The notes beneath the pieces are model-generated. The model was not told where the DNA came from, searched no databases, and saw only the letters and a program-made list of their open reading frames with translations. The translations under genes were made by a program, and so were the position numbers. A stretch of DNA of 64,000 nt from Pseudomonadota bacterium. GTDB taxonomy: Bacteria > Myxococcota_A > UBA796 > SXON01. How positions within the stretch are numbered: the stretch's first letter is position 1; each line of letters starts with the position of its first letter. The stretch lies in contig JAUXQH010000072.1 in the NCBI GenBank assembly GCA_030685065.1, positions 88,394-152,393 of the forward strand, written 5' to 3'. Positions 56,134-64,000 of the stretch are shown piece after piece.

Positions 56134-56988
56134 ATGCGCAGATTTGTCGTGGCAGCGCTCGCGCTCACGGTGGGGGCTTCCGTCCCTGCCTGCAGCCAAC
56201 GGCAACGCTCGAAGCTCGAGACGACGCTGGCGACCGCGCTCGTCTCCGAGGCCGAGGAGCGGGAGATCGGCCGGCAGGTGCACAAGGAGCTCGAAAAGCA
56301 GGGCGTGACCTATGTGAAGCAGGCCCTGGTCACCCAATACGTCGAGGAGATCACCGAGCGGCTCGCCACCGAGGTGAAGCGCGAGGGCGCGCCGGATCGA
56401 ATCAAGGTGTACGTCATCGACGATCCGGAGATGGTGAACGCGTTCGCCACCCCCGGCGGCCGCCTGTACGTCTTTTCGGGGCTGCTCCTCACGGCCGAGG
56501 ATGAGGCGGAGGTCGCGGGCGTCATCGGGCACGAGCTCGGCCACATCGTCGCCAAGCACCCGGCGAAGCGCATCGCGCTGGCCATGGGCTACGAGGCCCT
56601 TGCGAACCTGGCGCTCGGCAAGGACCCGGGCCAGCTCCAGCAGCTCGCGGCCGTCCTGCTCGGGGGAGGCGTGCTCGCGGCCCACGGGCGGGGTGAGGAG
56701 AACGAGGCCGATCGCCTGGGGCTCACGTGGCTCCACCGCGCCGGCTACGACCCCCGCGGGATGGTCCGCTTTTTCCGGCGCATCAAGGACCTGTCGGCCG
56801 ATCCGCCGGCGGTGCTCGCGTGGCTCTATTCGCACCCCACGACCACCTCCCGCATCGAGCACGTGCGGGAGATGCTGCGGCGGCGCGGCTGGGAGGGCGG
56901 CGAGGAGGGCGTGGAGGCGCACCGGGAGGTCCGCGAGGCGATCCTCGACGCGCAGCGGCCCAGGCGGGCAAGAGGGGGGGGCACGTAG
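56134..56988 (+). CDS. M48 family metalloprotease lipoprotein (BepA/LoiP-like)
   Basis: A 284-residue zinc protease. Signal peptide with lipobox VPAC. The catalytic motif HELGH lies at about residues 133-137 and the third zinc ligand in EENEADRLG at about 187-195. NAFATPGGRLYVFSGLL is the conserved strand before the active site and SHPTTTSRIEHV the conserved end. No transmembrane helices besides the signal and no TPR domain, so it is closer to LoiP/YcaL than to full-length BepA. Likely role in outer-membrane protein quality control. 46 nt upstream of the ferritin-like gene. Confidence 0.93.
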   Translation: MRRFVVAALALTVGASVPACSQRQRSKLETTLATALVSEAEEREIGRQVHKELEKQGVTYVKQALVTQYVEEITERLATEVKREGAPDRIKVYVIDDPEMVNAFATPGGRLYVFSGLLLTAEDEAEVAGVIGHELGHIVAKHPAKRIALAMGYEALANLALGKDPGQLQQLAAVLLGGGVLAAHGRGEENEADRLGLTWLHRAGYDPRGMVRFFRRIKDLSADPPAVLAWLYSHPTTTSRIEHVREMLRRRGWEGGEEGVEAHREVREAILDAQRPRRARGGGT

Positions 56989-57034
56989 AAGCGGCCAGCG
57001 GGGTGCCTATCTTCGGCGTGGGAGGAAAACCCAC

Positions 57035-57478
57035 ATGGACCGAACTGAAGTCGTCGATCTGCTCAACGAGCTGGTGCACCTCGACATCGACGCGGTGCGC
57101 GCCTACGGGCAGGCCATCGACAACGTCAAGGATCCGACGGCTCGGCAGACGCTGGTGGGCTTCCGCGAGGACCACGAGCGGCATGTGACCGACCTCTCGG
57201 CGATGGTGCGAAACTACGGGGGCGAGCCCGCGGAGCGCCCCGACCTCAAGGGGGTCTTCCTCGAGGGGATGACGGCCCTCCGCTCCGCGATGGGAGAGGG
57301 GCCCGCGCTGCGCGCCATGCGCGACAACGAGCGGTTCACGAACCGCCACTACGTCAAGGCGCTCGAGACGCCGGGCCTCCCGGACGAGGTCCGGAACCTC
57401 ATCGCGCGCAACCGCGAGGACGAGCGGCGCCACCTCGCGTGGATCGAGGCGCGCGTGGGGCAGAAGACGCCCGCCTGA
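57035..57478 (+). CDS. DUF2383-like ferritin-type four-helix protein
   Basis: A 147-residue helical protein from ATG 57035, with a strong GGAGG 9 nt upstream. Four amphipathic helices are visible with conserved carboxylates and His in DIDAVRAYGQAID, FREDHERHVTDLS, MRDNERFTNRHYVKAL and NREDERRHLAWIEARV, the pattern of the DUF2383/PA2169 family. Ferritin-like folds often bind a di-iron centre, and ExxH-type pairs (EDHERH, EDERRH) are present here. Function of the family is unknown; stress roles have been proposed. Longer upstream starts lie in the M48 gene. Confidence 0.85.
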   Translation: MDRTEVVDLLNELVHLDIDAVRAYGQAIDNVKDPTARQTLVGFREDHERHVTDLSAMVRNYGGEPAERPDLKGVFLEGMTALRSAMGEGPALRAMRDNERFTNRHYVKALETPGLPDEVRNLIARNREDERRHLAWIEARVGQKTPA

Positions 57479-57579
57479 CCGAGACGGGCGGGAACGTGCC
57501 GCTGACGTCCCGCCCGCCCCTCGCGCGCAGATCCGGGCGGGTGGCGTGCTTTACCCCGCCCCCCGTTATGTTGCGCCGC

Positions 57580-58743
57580 ATGTCCGACGCCGGTACCCCA
57601 GAGCCCATCCCCCCCGCCGACCGGTACGACGATCGCGGGGCCTTCGCGCAGGGCGGCACCGCCGCGGTGCACCTCACCGTCGACCGCGTGCTCGGTCGGG
57701 CCGTCGCGACCAAGATCGCAAAGTCCGCCGATCCGGTGCAGCTGGACCGCTTCCGCAGGGAGGCGTGCATCACCGCGCAGCTCGAGCACCCCAACATCGT
57801 GCCGGTCCACGATCTGGGGGACACCTGGTTCACCATGAAGCGGGTCGAGGGCGCCACGCTCGCCGCGCTCGTGCGCGGGGAGCCGTACAGCGTCCTGATG
57901 CTCGGCAAGGTGCTCGACATCCTGATCAAGGTGTGTGATGCGCTCGCGTTCGCCCACGATCGGCGCGTGGTGCACCGGGACCTGAAGCCCGAGAACGTGA
58001 TGGTCGGTCGGTTCGGGCAGGTGTACCTGATGGACTGGGGCATCGCCCAGGTGGAGGGCGTGTCGGATGCGCCCTTCGCGGGCACCACCGCGTGGGTGGC
58101 GCCGGAGCAGGCCCGCGGAGAGACCTGCGACGCGCGCACCGACGTGTGGGGCGTGGGAGGCCTGCTGTACTACGCGCTGTGCGGGGCCCGCCCAAACCAG
58201 GGGCCGACCCCGGAGGACCGCGTCGCCAGCGCACGTGCCGGGCGCCGCCCGCTCGCGCCCGTCGCCGTGGCGCCCTCCCGGAACCTGCCCTACGAGCTGG
58301 TGCGCATCGCGATGAAGGCGCTCCAGCCCGATCCGGAGAGTCGGTATCCCGACATCGCGGCGCTCCTCGCCGACCTCCGCGCGGTGAACGCCGGCGCGTG
58401 GTGGTTCGAGCTCAAGGTGTTCGAGGCGGGAAGCGAGATCGTCCGGGAGGGGGATGAGGCCGACACCGCCTACATCCTCGTGCAAGGCCGCTGCGAGGTG
58501 TGCCAGAACGGCGGCCCGATCGCGGAGCTCGGTCCGGGAGAGGTCTTCGGGGAGGCCGCGCTGCTCGCGGGCGGGCCCCGCGTGGCCTCTGTCGTCGCGC
58601 TCACCGAGGTGGTCACCCGGGTCATCACGCGCGAGGCGCTCGAGGCCGAGCTGGGCCGCGACCGGTGGATGGGCGCGTTGGTGCGCGGGCTCGCCCAGCG
58701 GTTCCACGATCTGTCGTCCGACAACCTGGAGCGCAGATTCTAG
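57580..58743 (+). CDS. Ser/Thr protein kinase with C-terminal cyclic-nucleotide-binding domain
   Basis: A 387-residue soluble kinase from ATG 57580. Kinase domain (about residues 10-275): FAQGGTAAVHLTV, Lys in VATKIAKS (about 43), HRDLKPEN (about 133-140), DWG instead of DFG (about 151-153) and VAPEQARGE. After a short linker a cAMP/cGMP-type binding domain occupies about 285-375: IVREGDEADTAYILVQGRCEV and the phosphate-binding cassette-like LGPGEVFGEAALLAGGPRVAS. The cassette has the FGEAALL pattern and an Arg in the right place. So cyclic nucleotide could control the kinase. No transmembrane helix. A further ATG at 57568 would add four residues. 76 nt before a histidine kinase gene. Confidence 0.92.
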   Translation: MSDAGTPEPIPPADRYDDRGAFAQGGTAAVHLTVDRVLGRAVATKIAKSADPVQLDRFRREACITAQLEHPNIVPVHDLGDTWFTMKRVEGATLAALVRGEPYSVLMLGKVLDILIKVCDALAFAHDRRVVHRDLKPENVMVGRFGQVYLMDWGIAQVEGVSDAPFAGTTAWVAPEQARGETCDARTDVWGVGGLLYYALCGARPNQGPTPEDRVASARAGRRPLAPVAVAPSRNLPYELVRIAMKALQPDPESRYPDIAALLADLRAVNAGAWWFELKVFEAGSEIVREGDEADTAYILVQGRCEVCQNGGPIAELGPGEVFGEAALLAGGPRVASVVALTEVVTRVITREALEAELGRDRWMGALVRGLAQRFHDLSSDNLERRF

Positions 58744-58819
58744 CGCGCTTGTCGGAGGATCGAGCGGCGTAGCGGGCGGGGTTTTCTGCCATGGCGTGCC
58801 CCGTGTGCACATTGTGGCC

Positions 58820-60628
58820 ATGTCCGTGTGTTTCGCGCCCGAGACGCTGACGCGAGCCCAGGTGCTCGCCGACCTCACGGCGGCGTTCGCCGAGGTGGTG
58901 ACCGACGAGCAGAAGCTGCTCCAGCTCCTGGTCGAGCGCGTGAGCACGCTCACCGGGGACGCGTGCGTGGTCCGCCTCCTCGACGAGAACGGCGTGCTCC
59001 GATCCGCGGCTCAGCATCACAGCGACGCCAAGCTGCTCCAGCGGATGCGGGTGGTCTCGCTCGCCACCCAACCCGATCCGAACCTCGGCATCTGGCACAC
59101 CCTGCTCGCCGAGCGGCGCCTCGTGCGGCTCGCCATCGGGCCGGATCGCCTGCCGTCCGGGCTCACCCGCGAGCAGGTGGCGCTCTTCTCGAGCACGCCG
59201 GTCACCCACCTGTTGGCCGTCCCGCTCGTCGCGAGGGGGAGGGTGATCGGCGGGGTGATGGTCGTGCGCTGCACCCGAGCGGAGGCCCATCCGGAGGAGG
59301 AGGTGGCCCTCCTGCGCGATCTGGGCGACCGTGCCGCCCTCGCCATCGACAATGCCAGGCTGTACGCCGCCGAGCGCGCTGCCCGCACCCGCGCGGAGGA
59401 CGCCGAGGACGCGCTCCGCGCCGAGCTCGCGCAGCGTCTCCGCGCCCAGGAGCTGCGGCGGGAGAGTGACGAACGGCTCCATCTGCTGGTGCAGTCGGTG
59501 GTGGACTACGCCATCTTCCTACTCGATCGCGAGGGGAGGATCGCCTCCTGGAACGCCGGCGCCCAGCGGATCTACGGCTGGGCCGAGCCCGAGGTGATCA
59601 ACCGCCATGTCGGGGCCCTCTTGACGAAGCGCGGAGCCCCCTCGATGGCCAGCGTGCTCGACCTCGCGAAGGCGCAGGGGCGCGCGGAGGTCGAGGGGTG
59701 GGAGGCGCGCTGTGACGACACCCAATTCTGGGCCAACACGGTGGTGAGCGCCATCCGGTCGAGCGAGGGCAAGCTCCTCGGGTTCACGGTGATCACCCGC
59801 GATCTGACGGCCAGCCGCGAGGCACAGGCGATGCAGGAGCTGAACGAGCTGCTGGAGGCGCGGACGCGGGAATTGGCCGCGGCGAACGAGGAGCTCGAGG
59901 CGTTCTCCTACAGCGTCTCGCACGACCTCCGCGCGCCGTTGCGCGCGATCGACGGCTTCAGCCAGGCCCTCCTCGTCGACTACGCGGACGTGCTCGACGA
60001 GACCGGAACGGGCCACTTGCACCGCGTTCGCGTGGGCGTGAGCCGAATGCGGCAGCTGATCGACGACATGCTCCAGCTCTCCCGCAGCACCCGTGTGTCC
60101 CTCGAGCCCGGGCCGGTCGACCTCGCGCGGATCGCGGCCGACGTGGAGCACGACCTGCGCGCCCGCGACCCGAGCCGGGATGTCCAGCTCAAGATCCCCG
60201 AGCGGATGCGCGTGCGTGGCGACCCACGCTTGTTGCGCATCGTAATGGAGAACCTGTTGGGAAACGCGTGGAAGTTCACGCGGAACCGAGCCAGCGCGCA
60301 GGTCACGGTGTCCTGCGCCGCGGGCCCGGACGAGGTCGTCGTGACGGTCGCGGACAACGGCGCCGGCTTCGACATGGCGTACGCCCGTCGCCTGTTCCAG
60401 CCCTTCCAACGGCTGCACAGCGCGGAGGAGTTCGAGGGCACCGGGATCGGGCTCGCCATCGTGCGGCGGATCGTGCATCGGCACGGCGGCCGGGTGTGGG
60501 CCGAGGGGGAAACGGACGTGGGCGCGTCGTTCCATTTCTCGCTGCCCGTGCGGGAGTCGGACGAGCAGCCGACCACGGACGGCGCGGCGTCGGACCCCTC
60601 CACGAAGCCCTCCACGCCGATGTCGTAG
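58820..60628 (+). CDS. Sensor histidine kinase, GAF-PAS-HisKA-HATPase
   Basis: A 602-residue cytoplasmic sensor kinase without transmembrane helices. GAF domain at about residues 20-170 (VSTLTGDACVVRLLDENGVL, LLAVPLVARGRVIGGVMVV); coiled segment; PAS at about 210-320 (VDYAIFLLDREGRIASWNAG, YGWAEPEVI); H-box SYSVSHDLRAPLRAIDGF with His at about 370; N-box ENLLGNAWKFT; G1 DNGAGF; G2 GTGIGLAIV. The C-terminal part is close to bacteriophytochrome-type kinases. No response regulator is next to it; 76 nt downstream of the cyclic-nucleotide-binding kinase. Signal unknown. Confidence 0.94.
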   Translation: MSVCFAPETLTRAQVLADLTAAFAEVVTDEQKLLQLLVERVSTLTGDACVVRLLDENGVLRSAAQHHSDAKLLQRMRVVSLATQPDPNLGIWHTLLAERRLVRLAIGPDRLPSGLTREQVALFSSTPVTHLLAVPLVARGRVIGGVMVVRCTRAEAHPEEEVALLRDLGDRAALAIDNARLYAAERAARTRAEDAEDALRAELAQRLRAQELRRESDERLHLLVQSVVDYAIFLLDREGRIASWNAGAQRIYGWAEPEVINRHVGALLTKRGAPSMASVLDLAKAQGRAEVEGWEARCDDTQFWANTVVSAIRSSEGKLLGFTVITRDLTASREAQAMQELNELLEARTRELAAANEELEAFSYSVSHDLRAPLRAIDGFSQALLVDYADVLDETGTGHLHRVRVGVSRMRQLIDDMLQLSRSTRVSLEPGPVDLARIAADVEHDLRARDPSRDVQLKIPERMRVRGDPRLLRIVMENLLGNAWKFTRNRASAQVTVSCAAGPDEVVVTVADNGAGFDMAYARRLFQPFQRLHSAEEFEGTGIGLAIVRRIVHRHGGRVWAEGETDVGASFHFSLPVRESDEQPTTDGAASDPSTKPSTPMS

Positions 60629-60666
60629 GGGAATATCGGGCCCCGGGTCAGGCGTTGGGAGCGCCC

Positions 60667-61953
60667 ATGTTGACGCTCCTCCTGTTCGCGCACGCCCAGG
60701 CCGCTGAAGTCAGCGGCTACTTCCGCCTCTCCGCCCGTCCCGATCTCGTCGGGGGTGATGGGCGGCTCGGCACGTCCGCCTTCTACGGCCGCCTGCTCAA
60801 CGAGGGGCCGTGGGGGTTGCTGGACCTCCGTCAGCCGCTCGTCGGGGACGCGTCGCAAGCGGGCGGGGGTGCGCCATGGGGCTCGCTCGCGCTGCGCGTC
60901 GAGGGGGGCACGGTCGGCGGGGGCGATCCGACCAACGGCGGGCTCCTCGGCTTTCGGCTCTCCCAGCTGTACCTCTCCGCCGGGAACGTGGGCTTCCGCG
61001 ACGTGACCTTTCGTGTCGGCACGCTCGAGACCACGTTCGGTGACCTCTGGCTCTTCGATGCGCGCCCAACCCAGATGCTCGTCGACGTGCTCGGCGCCTC
61101 CGGCACCTGGGCGCGCGACGGGACCGAGGTGATGCTGGGCCTCGGTGACGCTGGCTGGTCGATCCACGGCGCGCGGTACCACGTGGTGGGGAGCGCGGGC
61201 GGCTCGGTGCGCCATCGGAGCGACCACGTGGAGGTCGGGTTGGGCGGCCAGGCGTGGTTCGAGCCCGCGGACGGGGATCCCGAAGGGCCGGAGGACAGGG
61301 ACGCGCGAGCCTGGAAGGTGGCCGGTACGGTGGGCTTCGGGGACCTCGGTCCGGTGCGCTGGAACCGCCTCCAGGTGGTCCTGCGCCGGCGGCTGCCCGA
61401 TGCGCCGAGGCTGACCGTCGTCGACGGCGAGGAGGTGCGCGTCGGGGTGTCGCGGCAAACGGATCAGCGCCACGAGCTGCTCATCGGCGACGAGGTGGAG
61501 CTCGAGCTGGTGCCCGACCACCTCGAGGTCGCGGCGGCGGCGGTGTTCGAGCATCACTACGATCCGGACCAGCTCGGCCCGGAGGGGACCGGCGGCGAGA
61601 GCCCCACGAACCGCACGGCGCTCTCCGGCGTGCTGCGGGTGCAGGTCGCGCTGACGCCCGCGTTCAGCCTGCTGGGCGAGACGAGCCTGGCGAGGGAGGT
61701 GGCGCGCGGCGCGCAGGGCGTCTCTACGGACGGCGCAGCGACCGACGGCCCGGCGCGGAAGGACACCTGGCAGGGCAAGGTGGGCGTGGTGGTGTCTCCG
61801 GCCGGCCCCGGGCTCGGCGCCCGGCCCGCCCTCCGGGCGCTCTACGGGGCGCAGCACTGCAGCCTCCCCAGCGCGTGGCCGGGCGCCCCGCCGACGGGCG
61901 GAGACGCGCGGTGGCACCACCTGGTCTCGCTCGAAGCCGAGGCGTGGTTCTGA
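60667..61953 (+). CDS. Outer-membrane porin-like beta-barrel protein
   Basis: A 428-residue exported protein from ATG 60667. Signal MLTLLLFAHAQAAE is short and uncharged. The mature part has many alternating strands with aromatic girdles (GYFRLSARPDLV, SLALRVEGGTV, VTFRVGTLETTFGDLWLFDA, VGLGGQAWFEPADG) and ends in LEAEAWF with a terminal Phe. No family recognised with certainty. It starts 38 nt after the histidine kinase stop and may be in the same transcript. Confidence 0.78.
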   Translation: MLTLLLFAHAQAAEVSGYFRLSARPDLVGGDGRLGTSAFYGRLLNEGPWGLLDLRQPLVGDASQAGGGAPWGSLALRVEGGTVGGGDPTNGGLLGFRLSQLYLSAGNVGFRDVTFRVGTLETTFGDLWLFDARPTQMLVDVLGASGTWARDGTEVMLGLGDAGWSIHGARYHVVGSAGGSVRHRSDHVEVGLGGQAWFEPADGDPEGPEDRDARAWKVAGTVGFGDLGPVRWNRLQVVLRRRLPDAPRLTVVDGEEVRVGVSRQTDQRHELLIGDEVELELVPDHLEVAAAAVFEHHYDPDQLGPEGTGGESPTNRTALSGVLRVQVALTPAFSLLGETSLAREVARGAQGVSTDGAATDGPARKDTWQGKVGVVVSPAGPGLGARPALRALYGAQHCSLPSAWPGAPPTGGDARWHHLVSLEAEAWF

Positions 61954-61965
61954 TCGTTCACGATC
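61952..61965. promoter_or_regulatory. Palindrome GATCGT-TC-ACGATC after the porin-like gene
   Basis: Perfect 6-2-6 inverted repeat that overlaps the TGA stop; followed by an A-T-rich GTACTTAAATG. It is about 115 nt before the next gene and could be an operator or part of a promoter region for it. Confidence 0.3.
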
Positions 61966-62078
61966 GGTACTTAAATGTCGTGCCGGTGGAGACTGGGGTG
62001 TAGAAGGAAGGCGCCGGCCGCGCGCTTTCGGGCGTGGCACCGTCCTTGCTGTTCTGTCTGGCGCCCCCCGGAGTCCCC

Positions 62079-62750
62079 ATGTTGACGACGCTCGCCCTCG
62101 CCGCCCTCGCCACCCCCGCCCTCGCTTCCGACCTCACGTCGAGCCTCTGGCACCCAGGCGCGGGGGGCATGGAGAAGGGCTTCTCCTACGTCGGCACCAC
62201 CGTGCTGATGGCGGCTGGCCCCGACTACGCGGGCACCTGGGTCGGGGCGACCGCTGCCTGGGCGCCGACCAAGCGCCTCTCCGTCAGCGGCACCGGCCTC
62301 GTGGCCGTCGGCTCCACCGTGGCGGCCGCCGGGGTGCGCTTCAACATCATCGAGTCCAAGTGGTTCCGGGGCGGGCCGGTGGCGTTCGGCGCCGCGTGGG
62401 ACCACACCGAGAACGAGGCGAGCCAGGCAATCGGCGGGGGCCTCGGCCTCGCGGTCGAGAGCGGCTTCAGCCGGGTGCGCTTCGACACCTTCGTGCCGCT
62501 CGTGGTCGTCACCTCCGGCCAGGGGCCGCTCAGCCCCGCGGACCGCCTGCCGGGGTTCGACCATTGGAACGTCGGCATGACCATCCGCATGGGCGGCTCC
62601 CACGCCAACCGGCTGCGCGGCGGAGTCAGCAGCGGCGGCGCGTCGTTCGCCTACCAGCACGTCGGCGAGCGGTGGTTCATGGAGTCCGCCATGACCGTGG
62701 GCATGACCCCCACCGTGTCGGGCTCGTTGCGGGGCGGCTTCGTCTTCTGA
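62079..62750 (+). CDS. Outer-membrane beta-barrel-like secreted protein
   Basis: A 223-residue exported protein from ATG 62079 (signal MLTTLALAALATPALAS). The mature part is Gly-rich with alternating strands (FSYVGTTVLMAAGPDYAGTW, RLSVSGTGLVAVGSTVAAAG, ESGFSRVRFDTFVPLVVV) and ends in GGFVF, the C-terminal Phe signature of BAM substrates. An earlier in-frame GTG at 62034 would add 15 residues before the signal and is less likely. No family recognised. Confidence 0.75.
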   Translation: MLTTLALAALATPALASDLTSSLWHPGAGGMEKGFSYVGTTVLMAAGPDYAGTWVGATAAWAPTKRLSVSGTGLVAVGSTVAAAGVRFNIIESKWFRGGPVAFGAAWDHTENEASQAIGGGLGLAVESGFSRVRFDTFVPLVVVTSGQGPLSPADRLPGFDHWNVGMTIRMGGSHANRLRGGVSSGGASFAYQHVGERWFMESAMTVGMTPTVSGSLRGGFVF

Positions 62751-62830
62751 GCCAGCGGGGATCGTCCTCAGCGCCATCGATGACGGACCCCGACCATTTG
62801 GTTACGGTCCCTCCGATGTGGAGTCTGCGC

Positions 62831-63373
62831 ATGTCGTTGCGTTCCCTTTCCTCGGTCCTCGCGCTCGCCATGACGGCGGGCCTCCTCGCGGCGGCGCCGG
62901 TCGGGTGCACGGGCAAGCCGGATACGGGGGAGACGGGGGCGGAGACCGGGGACGACACGGACGTACCCGCCACCGAAAACTGTACGAACACCACGGATGA
63001 CGATGCGGACGGCGCTGTCGACTGCGACGACGCGGATTGCGCCGCCCACGCCACGTGCGCCACGCCCACGACCGAAACGGAGTGTGCCAACAAGGTCGAC
63101 GACGACGAGGATGGCGCCCTCGACTGCGCGGATACGGACTGCGCGAGCGCGCCCGAGTGCCAATTGACGGGCACCGAGGGCGCCTGTCTGGACGGCAACG
63201 ACAATGACGTCGACGGCCTGGTGGATTGCGACGACCCCGACTGCGCCAGCGAGCCGAACTGTGTGAAAGAGCCCGTCGAGCTCGCGTGCGCCGACGGTGC
63301 CGATGAGGACAGGGACGGCCTCATCGACTGCGCCGACCCGGACTGCGTCGCCGCGTCGAATTGCGCGGAGTAG
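62831..63373 (+). CDS. Cys/Asp-repeat lipoprotein (MopE-like)
   Basis: A 180-residue lipoprotein from ATG 62831, 7 nt after a GGAG; ATG 62816 would add five residues. Lipobox PVGC. After a Thr/Gly/Asp linker come four repeats of a unit like DDDADGAVDCDDADCAAHATC, each with a central DGxxDCxDxDC and a preceding C-x-N/D pair. The pattern is related to, but shorter than, the CDGIDNDCDG units of the other MopE-like proteins here. Metal (calcium or copper) binding is likely but not shown. Confidence 0.83.
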   Translation: MSLRSLSSVLALAMTAGLLAAAPVGCTGKPDTGETGAETGDDTDVPATENCTNTTDDDADGAVDCDDADCAAHATCATPTTETECANKVDDDEDGALDCADTDCASAPECQLTGTEGACLDGNDNDVDGLVDCDDPDCASEPNCVKEPVELACADGADEDRDGLIDCADPDCVAASNCAE

Positions 63374-63400
63374 CGCGCGCCGGGTAGCCCCCCGCGGATC

Positions 63401-64000
63401 CTACTGGAACAGCGCCCGCACCGCGTCCTTGTCGCTCGAGAACGTCAGGTGCTCGTTGAGCTTCCAGGCGTTCTCCCGGTCGATCACCCTCGGGGCCAGC
63501 ACCGTGGCGGCCGCCACCTTGTCGCTCGAGTGGGCGAGCTGGTCGAGCACCACGCCGACCTGCGCGATGGTGAAGTGTTGGGTGCGCGCGACGCCCGTGA
63601 TGATGCCCAGCTGGTCGGAGGAGAAGGCCTCGGCCTTGACCGCGGAGATGAAGCCGGTGAAGTCGCCGTCGCGCATCGCCAGGGGGCCCACCGGCGCCAC
63701 CGGCGCCACCGGCGTCACCGGCGGAGGGGGCTTCACCACGATGACGGCGGGCGCCGGCTTGGTCGGCGGGACCGGTGTGCACGGGGCGCCCTGGCTCGCG
63801 AGCGGCCCGCGGCCGAGCTCGGTGAGCTGCCCCCGGCGGAGCTCGAAGCGGGCCTGCTCCGACACGATGACCGACACGGTGGCCGAGGTGACGAGGCGGT
63901 CCTGCGGGTCGAAGACCTGCACGCGGTGGTTGCCGCCCGCGAGCTCGATCGCGGTCGCGCCGCGCTCGCCCGGCCGGTTGGCGATGACGCGCCCGTCGAC
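63401..64000 (-). CDS. DUF4476 domain protein, N-terminus outside window
   Basis: The frame is open to the right edge, so the start is missing; at least 199 residues are seen. Upstream residues VDGRVIANRPGERGATAIEL are in frame and protein-like. A Pro/Val-rich linker (VVKPPPPVTPVAPVAPV) separates an N-terminal beta region (FELRRGQLTELGRG) from a C-terminal DUF4476 domain: DFTGFISAVKAEAFSSDQLG, TIAQVGVVLDQLAHSSDKVA and VIDRENAWKLNEHLTFSSDK. The domain is of unknown function and is frequent in Bacteroidota and Myxococcota secreted proteins. It converges on the Cys/Asp lipoprotein gene. Confidence 0.85.
   Translation of the reverse strand, partial: VDGRVIANRPGERGATAIELAGGNHRVQVFDPQDRLVTSATVSVIVSEQARFELRRGQLTELGRGPLASQGAPCTPVPPTKPAPAVIVVKPPPPVTPVAPVAPVGPLAMRDGDFTGFISAVKAEAFSSDQLGIITGVARTQHFTIAQVGVVLDQLAHSSDKVAAATVLAPRVIDRENAWKLNEHLTFSSDKDAVRALFQ

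Noticed and set aside
52585..56922. 1445-codon open frame on the minus strand opposite the giant MopE gene
   Set aside because: A mirror of Asp-rich repeats (GAC/GTC codons), giving Val/Arg-rich text without motifs. The plus strand has signal peptide, domains and repeats.
21727..58743. The two Ser/Thr kinases as recent duplicates
   Set aside because: They differ in activation motif (DFG versus DWG), accessory domains and anchoring, so they only share the family.

Overview
This 64 kb window is chromosomal DNA from a very G+C-rich (about 70 % by eye, not counted) Gram-negative bacterium. The gene repertoire fits Myxococcota or a related lineage of the former Deltaproteobacteria. The signs are Ser/Thr kinases with HRD catalytic loops (one with DWG in place of DFG), many lipobox lipoproteins with Cys/Asp-rich MopE-like repeats, lamin-tail and FG-GAP domains, a Thr-Asp repeat lipoprotein, and a large CoA-dehydratase activase. 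The lineage is inferred from gene content only. I see no rRNA, tRNA, insertion sequence, prophage or CRISPR array. Coding density is very high and no gene-free stretch exceeds 300 bases.

Layout: 1-2245, 3' part of DNA polymerase I. 2266-8233, an (R)-2-hydroxyacyl-CoA-dehydratase-type protein and its ATPase activase, divergent from a TetR regulator with several palindromes between them. 8281-10341, M13 metallopeptidase lipoprotein. 10380-15669 (minus), a coupled cluster of YeiH-like transporter, LpxL-type acyltransferase, AMP-ligase fused to a TIM-barrel isomerase, and RsmE. 15700-19709, an outer-membrane protein, a secreted dikinase-like lipoprotein and a lectin lipoprotein. 19725-23887, an E2-acyltransferase-like membrane protein, SDR epimerase, Ser/Thr kinase and TauD-type dioxygenase. 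23901-30862 (minus), a six-gene operon: MarR regulator, ABC ATPase, two FtsX/MacB permeases, LolA-like carrier, outer-membrane beta-barrel. 30978-35656 (minus), secreted proteins including a TIGR03790-family protein. 35750-40108, an OPA-type MFS transporter divergent from eutB-eutC-eutL. 40207-43436, small membrane proteins, an HTTM-like protein and a RetSat/phytoene-desaturase-type oxidoreductase. 43461-46605, two MopE-repeat lipoproteins. 46658-51560 (minus), a LigB-type dioxygenase, nadR-pnuC, a SIMPL protein and a membrane-embedded metallophosphoesterase. 51769-64000, a 1440-residue MopE/lamin-tail/FG-GAP lipoprotein, M48 protease, ferritin-like protein, kinase with a cyclic-nucleotide domain, histidine kinase, two outer-membrane proteins, another Cys/Asp-repeat lipoprotein and a DUF4476 protein cut by the window edge.

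How the genes work together: the best candidates for undescribed biology are (i) the acyltransferase / AMP-ligase-TIM-barrel pair, which looks like a dedicated acyl-activation and sugar-type isomerisation unit; (ii) the MarR-controlled ABC + LolA-like + beta-barrel operon, which could carry a lipid or amphiphile from inner to outer membrane; (iii) ethanolamine ammonia-lyase encoded with a single shell protein, EutL; and (iv) a lipoprotein with the phosphohistidine-then-ATP-grasp order of glucan water dikinase. NadR and PnuC form a clear nicotinamide riboside salvage pair. Many pairs overlap by ATGA or GTGA, so translational coupling is common. Several convergent pairs end in inverted repeats that include both stop codons.
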